A DNA stretch of 64,000 nucleotides. Source: JACDAN01 sp035707105 (lineage in GTDB: Bacteria > Actinomycetota > Thermoleophilia > Gaiellales > Gaiellaceae). The DNA lies in the NCBI GenBank assembly GCA_035707105.1, contig DASSUI010000064.1:1-64000 (forward strand), given 5' to 3'. This document shows positions 40,678 to 49,521 of this stretch, piece by piece. The notes below the pieces were generated by a model. That model saw only the letters and a list, made by a program, of their open reading frames with translations. It ran no database searches and was not told the DNA's origin. The stretch's first letter is position 1, and every line of letters starts with the position of its first letter. Both the position numbers and the translations under genes were made by a program.

Positions 40678-41705
40678 GCGAACGCGTTCTGACGCAGCGG
40701 GAGCTCAACCGCGCGCTGCTCGCGCGCCAGCTGCTCCTCGAGCGCGGCCGCCCTTCCATCCCGAAGGCGCTCGAGCGCATCGGCGGGATCCAGGCGCAGT
40801 ACGCGCCCTCGATGTACGTCGGGCTCTGGACGCGCGTCGACGGGCTGGAGCGGGAGGCGCTGACGCGCGCGCTCGAACGGCGGACCGTCGTGCAGGCGAC
40901 GATGATGCGGGCGACCATCCATCTCGTCTCCCGGGTTGACTACTGGCCGATGACCGCGGCGATCCGCGCCTCGCGCCTCGCCTGGTGGGAGCGCGTGCAC
41001 CCGGACGCCGACCCGCGCGAGATGCGAGCTGCAGCGAGGAAGCTGCGGCGGTTCCTCGCCGGCCGGCCACGGCGCTGGAAGGAGATCCAGGCGCACCTCG
41101 GCCGGGACGCGGCGTTGGGCGCCGGGGCCTACGTCGACCTCGTCCGGATCCCGCCGTCCGGGACGTGGGACCAGCGGCGCGCAGATCTGTACGGCCTCGC
41201 CGAGGAGTGGGTCGGCCCGGAGGACTCGAGCGAGGAGGACGGCCTCGAGCTCCTCGTCCGCCGCTACCTGGGCGGGTTCGGCCCGGCGTCCAGGGCCGAG
41301 ATCGCCGACTTCGGGATGGTTCCGGCGGCGGCCGTCGGCCGAACCCTCGAGCGGATGAGGCTCCGACGGTTCCGCGACGAGGCCGGCAAAGAGCTCCTCG
41401 ACCTGCCGCGGGCGCCGCTCCCCGACTCTGACACCCCGGCGCCGCCGCGCTTCCTCCCCGTCTGGGACGCGACGCTCCTCGTCCACGCGCGACGAACGCA
41501 GATCCTGCGCGAGGAGGACCGGCCGAGGATCTTCAACGTCAAGACACCGCAGTCGGCGAGCACGTTCCTCGTCGACGGCCAGGTAGCCGGGACCTGGCGC
41601 CACGACAAGGGCCGGATCCGTCTCGAGCCGTTCGGGCGCCTGCCCCGCGCGGTGCGCAAGGAGCTCGAAGAGGAGGCCGAGCGGCTTGCCGCGTTCCACG
41701 CCTAG
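40674..41705 (+). CDS. Winged-helix DNA-binding protein (HTH_42/DUF1006), first paralogue
   Basis: 343 aa, GTG at 40674 overlapping the peptidase stop. Three winged-helix modules in the AlkX/YcaQ-like superfamily: LTQRELNRALLARQLLLERG, LLVRRYLGGFGPASRAEIADFGM and the conserved end FLVDGQVAGTWRHDKGRIRLEPFG. DNA-crosslink glycosylases of the wider family use a QxD motif; here the position reads IQAQYA, so glycosylase activity is doubtful. It is immediately followed by a paralogue. Confidence 0.8.
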   Translation: MSERVLTQRELNRALLARQLLLERGRPSIPKALERIGGIQAQYAPSMYVGLWTRVDGLEREALTRALERRTVVQATMMRATIHLVSRVDYWPMTAAIRASRLAWWERVHPDADPREMRAAARKLRRFLAGRPRRWKEIQAHLGRDAALGAGAYVDLVRIPPSGTWDQRRADLYGLAEEWVGPEDSSEEDGLELLVRRYLGGFGPASRAEIADFGMVPAAAVGRTLERMRLRRFRDEAGKELLDLPRAPLPDSDTPAPPRFLPVWDATLLVHARRTQILREEDRPRIFNVKTPQSASTFLVDGQVAGTWRHDKGRIRLEPFGRLPRAVRKELEEEAERLAAFHA

Positions 41706-42714
41706 GACGCTGACGCTGCGCGAGCTCAACCGCGCGACGCTCGCCCGGCAGCTGCTCCTCGAGCGCGCACGCCTCTCGGTGCCGAGCGCGGTGGCGCGCC
41801 TGTGCGCGATGCAGGCGCAGTCTGCGCCCGAGGCCTACCTCGGCCTGTGGACGCGACTCCACGCGTTCCGCAAGGAGCTGCTGACCGCCGCGCTCGAGCG
41901 TCGCCGGGTCGTGCGAGCGACGCTCTTCCGGATGACCCTGCATTTCGTCTCGGCAGGTGACCACCCGGCCTTCGCGGCCGTCGTCCACGAGCGCTGGCGG
42001 CAGGCGATGCGCGACGAGGGGCTCCCGGTCGAGGCGCTGGCCAGGCGGATCGAACGGCTCGCCGACAACGGGACGTTCACGTACCGGGACGCCGAGGACG
42101 CCAGCCCTGAGCTGGGCGAGCGCCGCTTTCGCGTCCGCTGCGTGACGCCGCTCGTCCACGTTCCACCGTCCGGAACGTGGGGCACCACGCGCGTCCGGCT
42201 GACGACCGCCGAGCGGTGGCTCGGGCGCCCGGTACCGCCGGCGGCCGAGGCTGCCGCGCTCGTCGTCCGCCGGTACCTCGGCGCCTTCGGTCCCGCCACC
42301 CGCCAGGACCTGATGCAGTTCTCGGGCCTCCGCGTTGCCGACGTCGCACCCGCTCTCGAGACGCTCGACGGTCGGCTCCGCCGGTTCCACGACGACGAGG
42401 GTCGCGATCTCGTCGACATCCCGCGTGCGCCGCTGCCCGGCGCCGACACCCCGGCCCCGGTGCGGTTCCTTCCGCGGTGGGACGCGATCCTGCTCTCGCA
42501 CGCCGACCGGGCACGGGTCCTGCCGGCCGAGTATGCGCGCGCCGTGATCACGGGCGGCTGGGTGCACCCGACCTTCCTCGTGGACGGCGTGGTGGCCGGT
42601 CTCTGGCGGCAGGAGGACGGCAAGGTCAAGACCGAGCCGTTCGCGCCCCTCCCCCGTTCCGTGCGCCGCGAGGTCGAGGAGGAGGCGGCGCGGCTGGCCG
42701 CGTTCCTCGCATGA
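41686..42714 (+). CDS. Winged-helix DNA-binding protein (HTH_42/DUF1006), second paralogue
   Basis: 342 aa from TTG 41686, a 20-base overlap with the first paralogue; CTG 41710, just after the first gene's stop, would give MTLRELNRATLARQLL and is equally plausible. Same architecture as the preceding protein (LLLERARLSVPSAVARLCAMQAQSAPEAYLGLWTRL ... FLVDGVVAGLWRQEDGKVKTEPF). Both are tandem duplicates kept in one operon. Confidence 0.8.
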   Translation: MPRSTPRTLTLRELNRATLARQLLLERARLSVPSAVARLCAMQAQSAPEAYLGLWTRLHAFRKELLTAALERRRVVRATLFRMTLHFVSAGDHPAFAAVVHERWRQAMRDEGLPVEALARRIERLADNGTFTYRDAEDASPELGERRFRVRCVTPLVHVPPSGTWGTTRVRLTTAERWLGRPVPPAAEAAALVVRRYLGAFGPATRQDLMQFSGLRVADVAPALETLDGRLRRFHDDEGRDLVDIPRAPLPGADTPAPVRFLPRWDAILLSHADRARVLPAEYARAVITGGWVHPTFLVDGVVAGLWRQEDGKVKTEPFAPLPRSVRREVEEEAARLAAFLA

Positions 42715-43667
42715 AGGCGCCGACCTTCGCCGACGTCCTCGCCGCGCGGGAGCGGATCGCGCCGCACCTCCGGCCCACGCCGCTCTACGCGTGGCCTGCG
42801 CTGAGCGAGCTCGTCGGCGCCGACGTCCTGGTCAAGCACGAGAACCACCAGCCGGTCGGCGCGTTCAAGGTCCGCGGCGGCGTCAACCTCGTCTCCCGGC
42901 TCTCGGAGGACGAGCGGCGGCGCGGCCTGATCGCAGCGTCCACGGGAAACCACGGCCAGTCCGTCGCCTTCGCGGCGCGGCTCTTCGACGTCCGCGCGAT
43001 CGTCTGCGTACCCGAAGGCGCGAATCCGCTGAAGGTGGGCGCGATCCGCGCGCTCGGCGCGGAGATCGTCATCGCCGGACGCGACTTCGACGAGGCGCGG
43101 GAGCACTGCGAGGCGCTCGCCGCCGAGCACGGGTACCGGTACGTCCACTCGGGCGACGAGCCGGACCTGATCGCCGGCGTCGCGACCGAGACGCTCGAGA
43201 TCCTCGAGGAGGAACCGGAGACGGACGTCGTCGTCGTCCCGGTCGGCGGGGGAAGCGGCGCGGCGGGCGCCTGCATCGCCGCAGAAGGGATGGGCGGGCG
43301 GGCGACGGTGATCGCCGTGCAGTCCGAGGCCGCACCGGCGGCGTACCGGGCCTGGAAGAACCGCAACCTCGAGCCCGACCGGATGCGGACGGTGGCCGAA
43401 GGACTGGCGACGCGCGTCCCGTTCGAGCTCCCGCAGCGGATCATGTGGGACCTGCTCCAGGAGTTCGTTCTCGTGAGCGAGGAAGAGATCCGGACGGCGA
43501 CCCGGCTGATGATCGAGTGCACGCGCAACCTCGTCGAGCCGGCCGGCGCCGCGCCGCTCGCCGCGGCGCTTCGGCTGCCCGACCGCCTCGCGGGTCAGCG
43601 CGTCGCGCTGGTCTGCAGCGGCGGGAACATCAGCCTGGAGCAGCTTCGCGCGGTGCTCGCGAGCTGA
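42711..43667 (+). CDS. Threonine dehydratase-like PLP enzyme
   Basis: 318 aa, catabolic-type (no ACT domain). PLP lysine in HQPVGAFKVRGG, phosphate loop VGGGSGAAGAC, substrate loop ASTGNHGQS. It deaminates threonine or serine, or acts as a serine/threonine racemase-like enzyme. ATG at 42711 overlaps the previous stop. The last 38 bases overlap, tail to tail, the dehydrogenase on the other strand. Confidence 0.88.
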   Translation: MKAPTFADVLAARERIAPHLRPTPLYAWPALSELVGADVLVKHENHQPVGAFKVRGGVNLVSRLSEDERRRGLIAASTGNHGQSVAFAARLFDVRAIVCVPEGANPLKVGAIRALGAEIVIAGRDFDEAREHCEALAAEHGYRYVHSGDEPDLIAGVATETLEILEEEPETDVVVVPVGGGSGAAGACIAAEGMGGRATVIAVQSEAAPAAYRAWKNRNLEPDRMRTVAEGLATRVPFELPQRIMWDLLQEFVLVSEEEIRTATRLMIECTRNLVEPAGAAPLAAALRLPDRLAGQRVALVCSGGNISLEQLRAVLAS

Positions 43668-44361
43668 GCTCGGCGTAGAAGGCGGCGGCGCCGCGCGGGA
43701 TCCCGTCCGAGAGGCCGAGCTCGCGGCACAGGTCGGCGATCTCCTCCATCTCCGGCGCCCAGCGCCAGGCTCGGTCGGCGAAGCGATCGAGCCGGTCGGC
43801 GGGGACCCCCTCGGCCTCGAGACGATCCTCCACGCCGTACGCGCGCGAGATCGCATGGGCCTGGGCCGCGAGCGCGATCCCGATCTTGTTCCAGCCGCCG
43901 AACGCCATCTTCAGCGCCGACGCCGCGCCGATCGTCCCGCCGATCCGGACCGCGTTCACGTCCGCTCCTTCGAAGAGGGCCGCGATCTCTCCGGCCTCGG
44001 GCCCGGCGAGGTAGAGGTTGATTCCGGTCGCGGCGATGATCGAGCCGTCGACGACGCGCTCGCCGAGGCCGGCGATGCGGCGCATCCGCTCCGGCGAGAT
44101 CGCGTTCGCCTCGACGTAGACACCGTCGAAGCCGAGGCCGAAGACTCGCTCGGCCGTCTCCTCGGCGATCGCCGGCGGACAGATCGAAAGAACGACGTCG
44201 ACGGCGCGAACGAGCTCCTCGACGGTGCCGACGTCTGTGAAGGCCGCTGCGCGGTCGGCGGTCGCGCGGCTTCGTCCCTCGCTCGCCCAGAGCACCTCGG
44301 CGCCCACCCCGTTGCCCACGGCGGCGCCCATCGCGCCCGGAAACAGGAGGCCGACTCTCAA
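43630..44361 (-). CDS. NAD(P)-binding dehydrogenase of the 6-phosphogluconate/beta-hydroxyacid group (DUF1932)
   Basis: 243 aa from TTG 44361 (TTGA overlap with the hydrolase stop). Rossmann start RVGLLFPGAMGAAVGNGV, then DVVLSICPPAIAEETAERV and the all-helical C-terminal domain with ASALKMAFGGWNKIGIALAAQAHA, the DUF1932 type. The catalytic Lys is probably in that last segment. Substrate unknown. Confidence 0.82.
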   Translation of the reverse strand: MRVGLLFPGAMGAAVGNGVGAEVLWASEGRSRATADRAAAFTDVGTVEELVRAVDVVLSICPPAIAEETAERVFGLGFDGVYVEANAISPERMRRIAGLGERVVDGSIIAATGINLYLAGPEAGEIAALFEGADVNAVRIGGTIGAASALKMAFGGWNKIGIALAAQAHAISRAYGVEDRLEAEGVPADRLDRFADRAWRWAPEMEEIADLCRELGLSDGIPRGAAAFYAELSSRAPREAAPG

Positions 44362-45008
44362 AGGCGCTCGATGCGCGAGCCGCCCATGATCCGGCCGGTT
44401 CCGTCGTCGAACCGCACCCAGGCCTTGCCCTTGCCGTCGTAGTCGGGTGACCACACCGCGATCGTCCCATCGCGGTCGCCGACACGGCATCGCTCGGTGC
44501 CTTCCGGCTCGAGCCCGCGCCACACGCGGACGAACGGGTTCTCCTCGAGCTCCCGGCCGATCGTCGTCTCGTCGGTGTGCCCGGGGTACACGCGTGTCGC
44601 GGGCGGCAGCTCCACCAGGCGCATGACCGAGTTCCGCACCTGGTCGGGGTCGCCGCCGCCGACCGCGTCCTTGAAGAGGATGTCACCGGAGAAGAGGGCG
44701 TCGCCCACCAGGAAGGCGAGGTGGTCGTCGGCGTGTCCCAGTGTGGGGATCGCCTCGACCAATAGCCCGCCTGCCTCGAGCGGGCCGGTGACGATGGGCA
44801 GGCCGAGCTCGGCCTCGTGCTCGACATGGTCGGGGTGTCCGTGCGTCCGCAGGACGTGGCTCGGCTGGACACGCCACTGTTCGGCCGCATCCAACAGGGG
44901 CTCCAGCGGCGCGCCCGAGTCCACGAAGACCGCCGTTCCCCCCTCGGCGTCGGCCAGGAGGTACGCGTTCGAGAGCCAGCCCGGATGCATGCTTCGCGCG
45001 ACGAGCAT
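44358..45008 (-). CDS. Metallo-beta-lactamase-fold hydrolase
   Basis: 216 aa from ATG 45008. Metal motif THGHPDHVEH, then TLGHADDHLAF, FSGDILFKDAVGG and YPGHTDETT, the glyoxalase II-like subgroup. A longer frame reaches 45104 but would run into the PspA gene. Coupled to the dehydrogenase downstream. Confidence 0.85.
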   Translation of the reverse strand: MLVARSMHPGWLSNAYLLADAEGGTAVFVDSGAPLEPLLDAAEQWRVQPSHVLRTHGHPDHVEHEAELGLPIVTGPLEAGGLLVEAIPTLGHADDHLAFLVGDALFSGDILFKDAVGGGDPDQVRNSVMRLVELPPATRVYPGHTDETTIGRELEENPFVRVWRGLEPEGTERCRVGDRDGTIAVWSPDYDGKGKAWVRFDDGTGRIMGGSRIERL

Positions 45009-45051
45009 GGACGCGTAGGGTACGTCCCAAAGCGAGGAGGAGGGTTTTTCC

Positions 45052-45783
45052 GTGGCCGGACTCATCGAGCGCATGTCCCTGGTGATCAAATCGAAGCTGA
45101 ACAAGCTCCTCGACCGGGCCGAGGACCCGGCCGAGACGCTGGACTACTCGTACGAGCGGCAGCGCGAGCTCCTGCAGAACGTCAAGCGCGGGATCGCCGA
45201 CGTCGCGACCTCGAAGAAGCGGCTCCAGCTCCAGACCGACAAGCTCGAGCAGAGCCTCGTCAAGCTGGACTCGCAGGCGCGCGACGCCGTCGCCGCCGGC
45301 CGGGAGGACCTGGCGCGCGCCGCGCTCGAGCGGAAGGCGCTGGCGCAGCAGCAGCTCCAGGATCTCGACGGCCAGATCGAGCAGCTCGACGCGCAGCAGC
45401 AGAAGCTGGCGACGTCCGAGAAGCAGCTCGCCGCCAAGATCGAGTCGTTCCGCTCGCAGAAGGAGGTCATCAAGGCGCAGTACTCCGCCGCGGAGGCCCA
45501 GGTTCGGATCGGCGAGGCGGCGACCGGGATCGGCGAGCAGATGGCCGACACCGGTCTCGCGATCGAGCGGGCTCGCGACAAGACCGAGCAGATGCAGGCG
45601 CGGGCGTCGGCCGTGGACGAGCTGATCGAGGCCGGCACGCTCGAGGACTTCACGGCCGGCGACCAGACGCAGCTCGACCGCGAGCTGGCCGCGATCTCGG
45701 CCGGCCAGCAGGTCGACGCGGAGCTCGAACGCCTCAGGGCCGAGGTTGGGGCCGGCGCGCCGCAGAAGGAGCTGGAGCAATGA
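45052..45783 (+). CDS. pspA: Phage shock protein A (PspA/IM30)
   Basis: 243 aa from GTG 45052 with GAGGAGGAGGG seven bases upstream. Coiled-coil ESCRT-III-like protein: MSLVIKSKLNKLLDRAEDPAETLDYSYERQRELLQNVKRGIADVATSKKRL, then long heptad-rich helices up to about residue 200. It binds stressed membranes from the cytoplasmic face. It is followed by the PspA-associated protein PspAA. Confidence 0.92.
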   Translation: MAGLIERMSLVIKSKLNKLLDRAEDPAETLDYSYERQRELLQNVKRGIADVATSKKRLQLQTDKLEQSLVKLDSQARDAVAAGREDLARAALERKALAQQQLQDLDGQIEQLDAQQQKLATSEKQLAAKIESFRSQKEVIKAQYSAAEAQVRIGEAATGIGEQMADTGLAIERARDKTEQMQARASAVDELIEAGTLEDFTAGDQTQLDRELAAISAGQQVDAELERLRAEVGAGAPQKELEQ

Positions 45784-46070
45784 TCGTCCGGCTTATGGGC
45801 GAGGGCCAGTACCGGATCGACGACGGCCTCCGCGGGGAGCTCAACGAGCTCGACGACCGCGCCGTCGCGGCGATCGACAGCGAGGACGAGCCGACGCTCG
45901 ACGGCATCCTCGACCAGATGTGGCAGGTCGTACGCGAGCGCGGCGAACGCCTCCCGGACGACGACCTGTCCGCGTCCGATTTGGTCATCCCGCCGAGCGA
46001 TCTCACGCTCGAGGAGACGAAGAAGCTGTTCTCCGACGAGGGGCTCGTCCCGGACCTGCCGGCGCCGTGA
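45780..46070 (+). CDS. PspA-associated protein PspAA
   Basis: 96 aa, ATGA overlap with pspA. MIVRLMGEGQYRIDDGLRGELNELD and the helix-rich remainder match the small PspAA domain that accompanies PspA in Actinobacteria and archaea. Likely a PspA partner or regulator. Its stop is overlapped by the bicupin GTG. Confidence 0.85.
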   Translation: MIVRLMGEGQYRIDDGLRGELNELDDRAVAAIDSEDEPTLDGILDQMWQVVRERGERLPDDDLSASDLVIPPSDLTLEETKKLFSDEGLVPDLPAP

Positions 46071-47008
46071 ACGGCGACGGCGGGCTCGTCCACTGGGACG
46101 ACGTCGAGCCGGTCAGGGACGACGAGGGCCACTTCGGCGGCGCCTGGCGCTTTCTCGGGCGGGAGGCGGGCTGCGTCGAGGTGACGGTGAGCCGGATCGA
46201 GATCTCGCCCGGGCGGTGGTCGACGCCGGCGCACGTCGAGGACGAGGAGGTCTTCTTCGTGCTCGGCGGCTCGGGTCTCTCCTGGCAGGACGGGAAGGTC
46301 TACGAGGTCCGGGAGGGCGACTGCATCGTCCACCGGGCCCGCAAGGAGGCGCACACCCTGCGCGGCGGCGACACCGGCCTGGACGTCCTCGTCTTCGGCA
46401 GGCGGGGCGGTGACGGCCACGCCACGCTGCCGCGGGCCGGCGTGACCTGGCTCGGGTCGAGCTGGGTCGCATCCGGTCAGGGCGGGCACCCGTGGGACCA
46501 GGAGGCCGCGGCCGGCGAGCCGGAGGTCGGGGACGCGGAGGAGCGGCCGGCGAACATCGTCAACGTCGGAGACCTCGAGCAGGAGCGCTGGATCGACCTT
46601 GCGGACGCGGCGGGCTCGGTGAAGTCTGGCCTGAACGTCGTCACGATCGGGCCGGGGAAGCTGCCGGCTCCGGCGCACAGCCACTCGGCCGAGGAAGAGA
46701 TCTTCGCCGTGCTGGAGGGCGACGGGACGCTCGAGCTGGTGCCGAACCCGCGAGCGCGCGACCGGGGCCACGAGGAGGAGCATCATCCGATTCGCGCGGG
46801 CCACGTGATCTCGAGGCCGGCGGGCACCCAGATCGCGCACGCCTTCCGCGGCGGCGAGAACGGCATGAGGATGCTGATGTACGGCTGGCGGAACACGAAC
46901 GACATCACCTACTACCCGCGCTCGAACAAGCTCGCGTTCCGAGGCGTCGGGCTGATCGCGCGCCTCGAACCGCTCGACTACTGGGACGGCGAGGAGCCGC
47001 CCGGCTGA
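46067..47008 (+). CDS. Bicupin domain protein
   Basis: 313 aa, GTG at 46067 (GTGA overlap with PspAA). Two cupin barrels: the first around PAHVEDEEVFFVLGGSGLSWQDGKVYEVREGDCIVH, the second around PAHSHSAEEEIFAVLEGDGTLELV ... GHVISRPAGTQIAHAF. The second keeps HxH and Glu metal ligands; the first has only one His. It is coupled to the Psp genes, but the substrate is unknown. Confidence 0.8.
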   Translation: MNGDGGLVHWDDVEPVRDDEGHFGGAWRFLGREAGCVEVTVSRIEISPGRWSTPAHVEDEEVFFVLGGSGLSWQDGKVYEVREGDCIVHRARKEAHTLRGGDTGLDVLVFGRRGGDGHATLPRAGVTWLGSSWVASGQGGHPWDQEAAAGEPEVGDAEERPANIVNVGDLEQERWIDLADAAGSVKSGLNVVTIGPGKLPAPAHSHSAEEEIFAVLEGDGTLELVPNPRARDRGHEEEHHPIRAGHVISRPAGTQIAHAFRGGENGMRMLMYGWRNTNDITYYPRSNKLAFRGVGLIARLEPLDYWDGEEPPG

Positions 47009-47018
47009 CCCCTCCAGC

Positions 47019-47148
47019 CGTGTCCTGGGGTCAGACGCCAGGACACGCCCAGGCGGGACAGATCGCGGCTCCCAGAGCGGGAGGGGCGACGCGGGGGCGA
47101 AGGCCCGGTGGCCCCGGCGGACGCGTCCTGGGGTCAGACCCCGGGACG
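47019..47148. repeat. Two palindromic GGGGTCAGAC elements between convergent genes
   Basis: 47019-47047 is CGTGTCCTGG, nine-base loop, CCAGGACACG, a perfect 10-bp stem. 47124-47148 is a near-perfect palindrome centred on GGGGTCAGACCCC. Both share GTCCTGGGGTCAGAC. They can end transcription from both sides. The repeated core also resembles REP-like elements mobilised by Y1 transposases, which I recall from other genomes. Confidence 0.65.
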
Positions 47149-47152
47149 GGGC

Positions 47153-47719
47153 TCAGAGCGGCAGTCCGAAGAGGGCGAACCACATCGAGATGTCGGGCTC
47201 GATCGGCAGCTCCTTTTCCAGCTTCGCCTTCAGCTCCAGCTCCTCGGCGTTGTCCCGCTCCCGTTCCCCGGTCGGCACGAAGGGCCAGAACGCCCCCCGC
47301 TTGTAGCCGTAGACGAGGTAGACGGGCCGCGCGCCCCCGTCGAACCGGAAGACGGCGGCGAGGAGCTGCGGCCCGAACCCCCGCTCGCCCAGCTCAGAGG
47401 CGACCAGGTGGACGGTCGCGACGAGGTCCTCGAACTGCTCGTCCCGGACGATCAGCCACTCGAAGCCGTAGTCGTCGCTGCGCCGCTCGATCCGGGACGA
47501 CGAATCCCTGGCGGCCACGTCCAACAGCTCCTGCAGCTCGTTCTCGGCCCGCACGAACTCGGACGCCGATAGCGGCTTGAACACGACGGCTGCCGCGTCG
47601 GCGGGGCGCAGTCCGAGGTCGACCTCCATCGTCACCGCCGCGGACGGCAGTGCGAAGAGAGCCTCGCGCTTCGCCTCCTTCAGGCGCCTCCGCCCGAAGA
47701 GGACGTCTCGAATCCCCAC
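47153..47719 (-). CDS. PspA-associated protein PspAB
   Basis: 188 aa from GTG 47719, sharing one base with the HtpX stop. The sequence (REALFALPSAAVTMEVDLGLRPADAAAVVFKP, DDYGFEWLIVRDEQFEDLVATVHLV, GPQLLAAVF, PVYLVYGYKRGAFWPF) matches the PspAB family. It is last in an operon with two HtpX proteases, the usual association. Function unknown beyond membrane stress. Confidence 0.85.
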   Translation of the reverse strand: MGIRDVLFGRRRLKEAKREALFALPSAAVTMEVDLGLRPADAAAVVFKPLSASEFVRAENELQELLDVAARDSSSRIERRSDDYGFEWLIVRDEQFEDLVATVHLVASELGERGFGPQLLAAVFRFDGGARPVYLVYGYKRGAFWPFVPTGERERDNAEELELKAKLEKELPIEPDISMWFALFGLPL

Positions 47720-48609
47720 TAGACGGCCCTGCCGAGCTCGCGGGAGAGCTCTTCGAGCCGATCCATGCGCTTCGCGAGCGGCGGGTGGTCGGAGAAGAGC
47801 TCGAAGCGCCTCCAACCGGCCTGCCGCCCGACGATGCAGAGCGCCTGAACAGCGAGGCCGCCGCGGAGATCACCGGGGGCAGGCTTACCGGCGATCTTCT
47901 GGAGTGCGCTCATGAGCTGCTCCGGGGCGCCGGTAATCAGTGATGCGCTCCGGTCGGCGACGTACTCCCGGTACCGGGACAGAGTCCACATGAAGAACAG
48001 GCTGACGACGAAGACTGGCCAGTAGAACATCAAGAAGACGATCTTCCCTCGCTGATCGCCGCCGTGCCATAACGCTGAGCCGACGAGCGCGGGAACGCTC
48101 ACGAACGTCATCACGAGCCCGTCCCTGTTCGCAACATGTGCCAGCTCGTGCGCCACGATCGCCTCGAGCTCGGCCGGGGTGAGGTCGCGCCGGAGCAGCT
48201 CACGGGTGAAGGCGACGACGGCACGCCTCTCGTTGATCCCGACGCTGAACGCGTTCGGCGCCCGCGATTGCGCCACCGCCACCCGCGGCGTGGGAAGGTC
48301 GGCCATCGCCGCCACCCGCGCGACAAGCGCCTGCAGCTCGGGCTCTTCCCTGTCGTCGAGCTCCTTCGCGCGCGCCGCGGTGAGCGCCACCGACTCGGAG
48401 TGATGAACGTGCTCCCAGAGCGCCACCGGTCCGCCGATCGCAAACAGGACCGCGCCGGGGAGCGCCTGCCATTCGCGACCGAAGAGCGTCAAGATCACGA
48501 GTGCGACGAGCAGTACCAGGGCGAGGAGGTACCACAGGACGATCGGGACGAGCGCGATCGCCATCCGGAGAGAGAGTCCCAGGTCGCGGCCCGACGGCCG
48601 GCGCTTCAT
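47719..48609 (-). CDS. HtpX-like membrane metalloprotease, second paralogue
   Basis: 296 aa. Zinc motif HELAH with downstream Glu in SRYREYVADR, two N-terminal and two central membrane helices, and the C-terminal FSDHPPLAKRMDRL. It degrades misfolded membrane proteins. It lies 3 bp after the first HtpX gene. Confidence 0.9.
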   Translation of the reverse strand: MKRRPSGRDLGLSLRMAIALVPIVLWYLLALVLLVALVILTLFGREWQALPGAVLFAIGGPVALWEHVHHSESVALTAARAKELDDREEPELQALVARVAAMADLPTPRVAVAQSRAPNAFSVGINERRAVVAFTRELLRRDLTPAELEAIVAHELAHVANRDGLVMTFVSVPALVGSALWHGGDQRGKIVFLMFYWPVFVVSLFFMWTLSRYREYVADRSASLITGAPEQLMSALQKIAGKPAPGDLRGGLAVQALCIVGRQAGWRRFELFSDHPPLAKRMDRLEELSRELGRAV

Positions 48610-48612
48610 GCG

Positions 48613-49521
48613 CTAGAGATCGACCGGCCGGCCCATCTCGCGCGCGATCGCGGCGAGCCGGGCGAGCCGCTTCTCGAGCGGCGGGTGCGTCATGAAGAAC
48701 TCGGCGAACGAGGAGCGCACGTTCGTCGGGACGATGAAGAACGCGTTCAGGCCCTGCACCTCGCGGAGGTCGCGCTGCGGAATCTGCGTCATCTGGCCGG
48801 CGATCCGCTGGAGCGCCGACATGAGGTTCTCCGGCGCACCGGTGATGAGCGCCGCGCCGCGGTCCGCCGCGTACTCCCGATACCGCGAGATCATCAGGAT
48901 CAGCACGTAGCTGAGGACGTACGTCAGCATCGCGATCAGGAACATGATCAGCCAGACTGGGGCGCCGCCCGACCGGTCGCGGCCGCCGCCGAACATCCCG
49001 CCGAAGAGGCCCATCCGCATCAGCAGCGCGGCGACCATGGCGAAGAAGCTGGACACTGTCATGATCGCGACGTCGCGGTTCCCGATGTGGGAGAGCTCGT
49101 GCGCGAGCACGCCCTCCACCTCCGGCTTGCTCAGCCGGTACCAGAGTCCCTCCGTAACCGCCACGACCGAGTTCTTCGGGTTCCGGCCGGTCGCGAATGC
49201 GTTCGGAACATCCGTCGGGACGACGGCGATGCGCGGCTTCGGCAGGTCGGCCATCGCGCAGAGACGCTCCACCATGTCGTGCAGCTCGGGCGCCTCGTCC
49301 CGCTCCACGATCTTCGCCCGTGAAGCCGCGAGGGCGATCTTGTCCGACGTGTAGTACTGGACGAACGCGAGGATGCCCATGATCACGATCACGAAGCCGA
49401 TCCCGACATCCGTGAACGCGAGCAGCGCGACGAAGAACGCCACGTAGAGCGCGCCGAGGAGGAACATCGTCACGACCATGCGGACCGACAGTCCGAAATC
49501 CCGTCCGTACGCCCTCTTCAT
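48613..49521 (-). CDS. htpX: HtpX membrane metalloprotease, first paralogue
   Basis: 302 aa. MKRAYGRDFGLSVRMVVTMFLLGALYV start, zinc motif HELSH, Glu in SRYREYAADR, and the C-terminal THPPLEKRLARL. Its ATG (49521-49519) overlaps the ATG of the opposite-strand gene at 49520 (shared CATG), so its promoter must lie inside that gene. Confidence 0.92.
   Translation of the reverse strand: MKRAYGRDFGLSVRMVVTMFLLGALYVAFFVALLAFTDVGIGFVIVIMGILAFVQYYTSDKIALAASRAKIVERDEAPELHDMVERLCAMADLPKPRIAVVPTDVPNAFATGRNPKNSVVAVTEGLWYRLSKPEVEGVLAHELSHIGNRDVAIMTVSSFFAMVAALLMRMGLFGGMFGGGRDRSGGAPVWLIMFLIAMLTYVLSYVLILMISRYREYAADRGAALITGAPENLMSALQRIAGQMTQIPQRDLREVQGLNAFFIVPTNVRSSFAEFFMTHPPLEKRLARLAAIAREMGRPVDL

Noticed and set aside
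44358..45104. Longer 248-aa form of the metallo-beta-lactamase-fold protein
   Set aside because: It would overlap the ribosome site and start of pspA on the other strand, and the extra N-terminus matches nothing. ATG 45008 is simpler.
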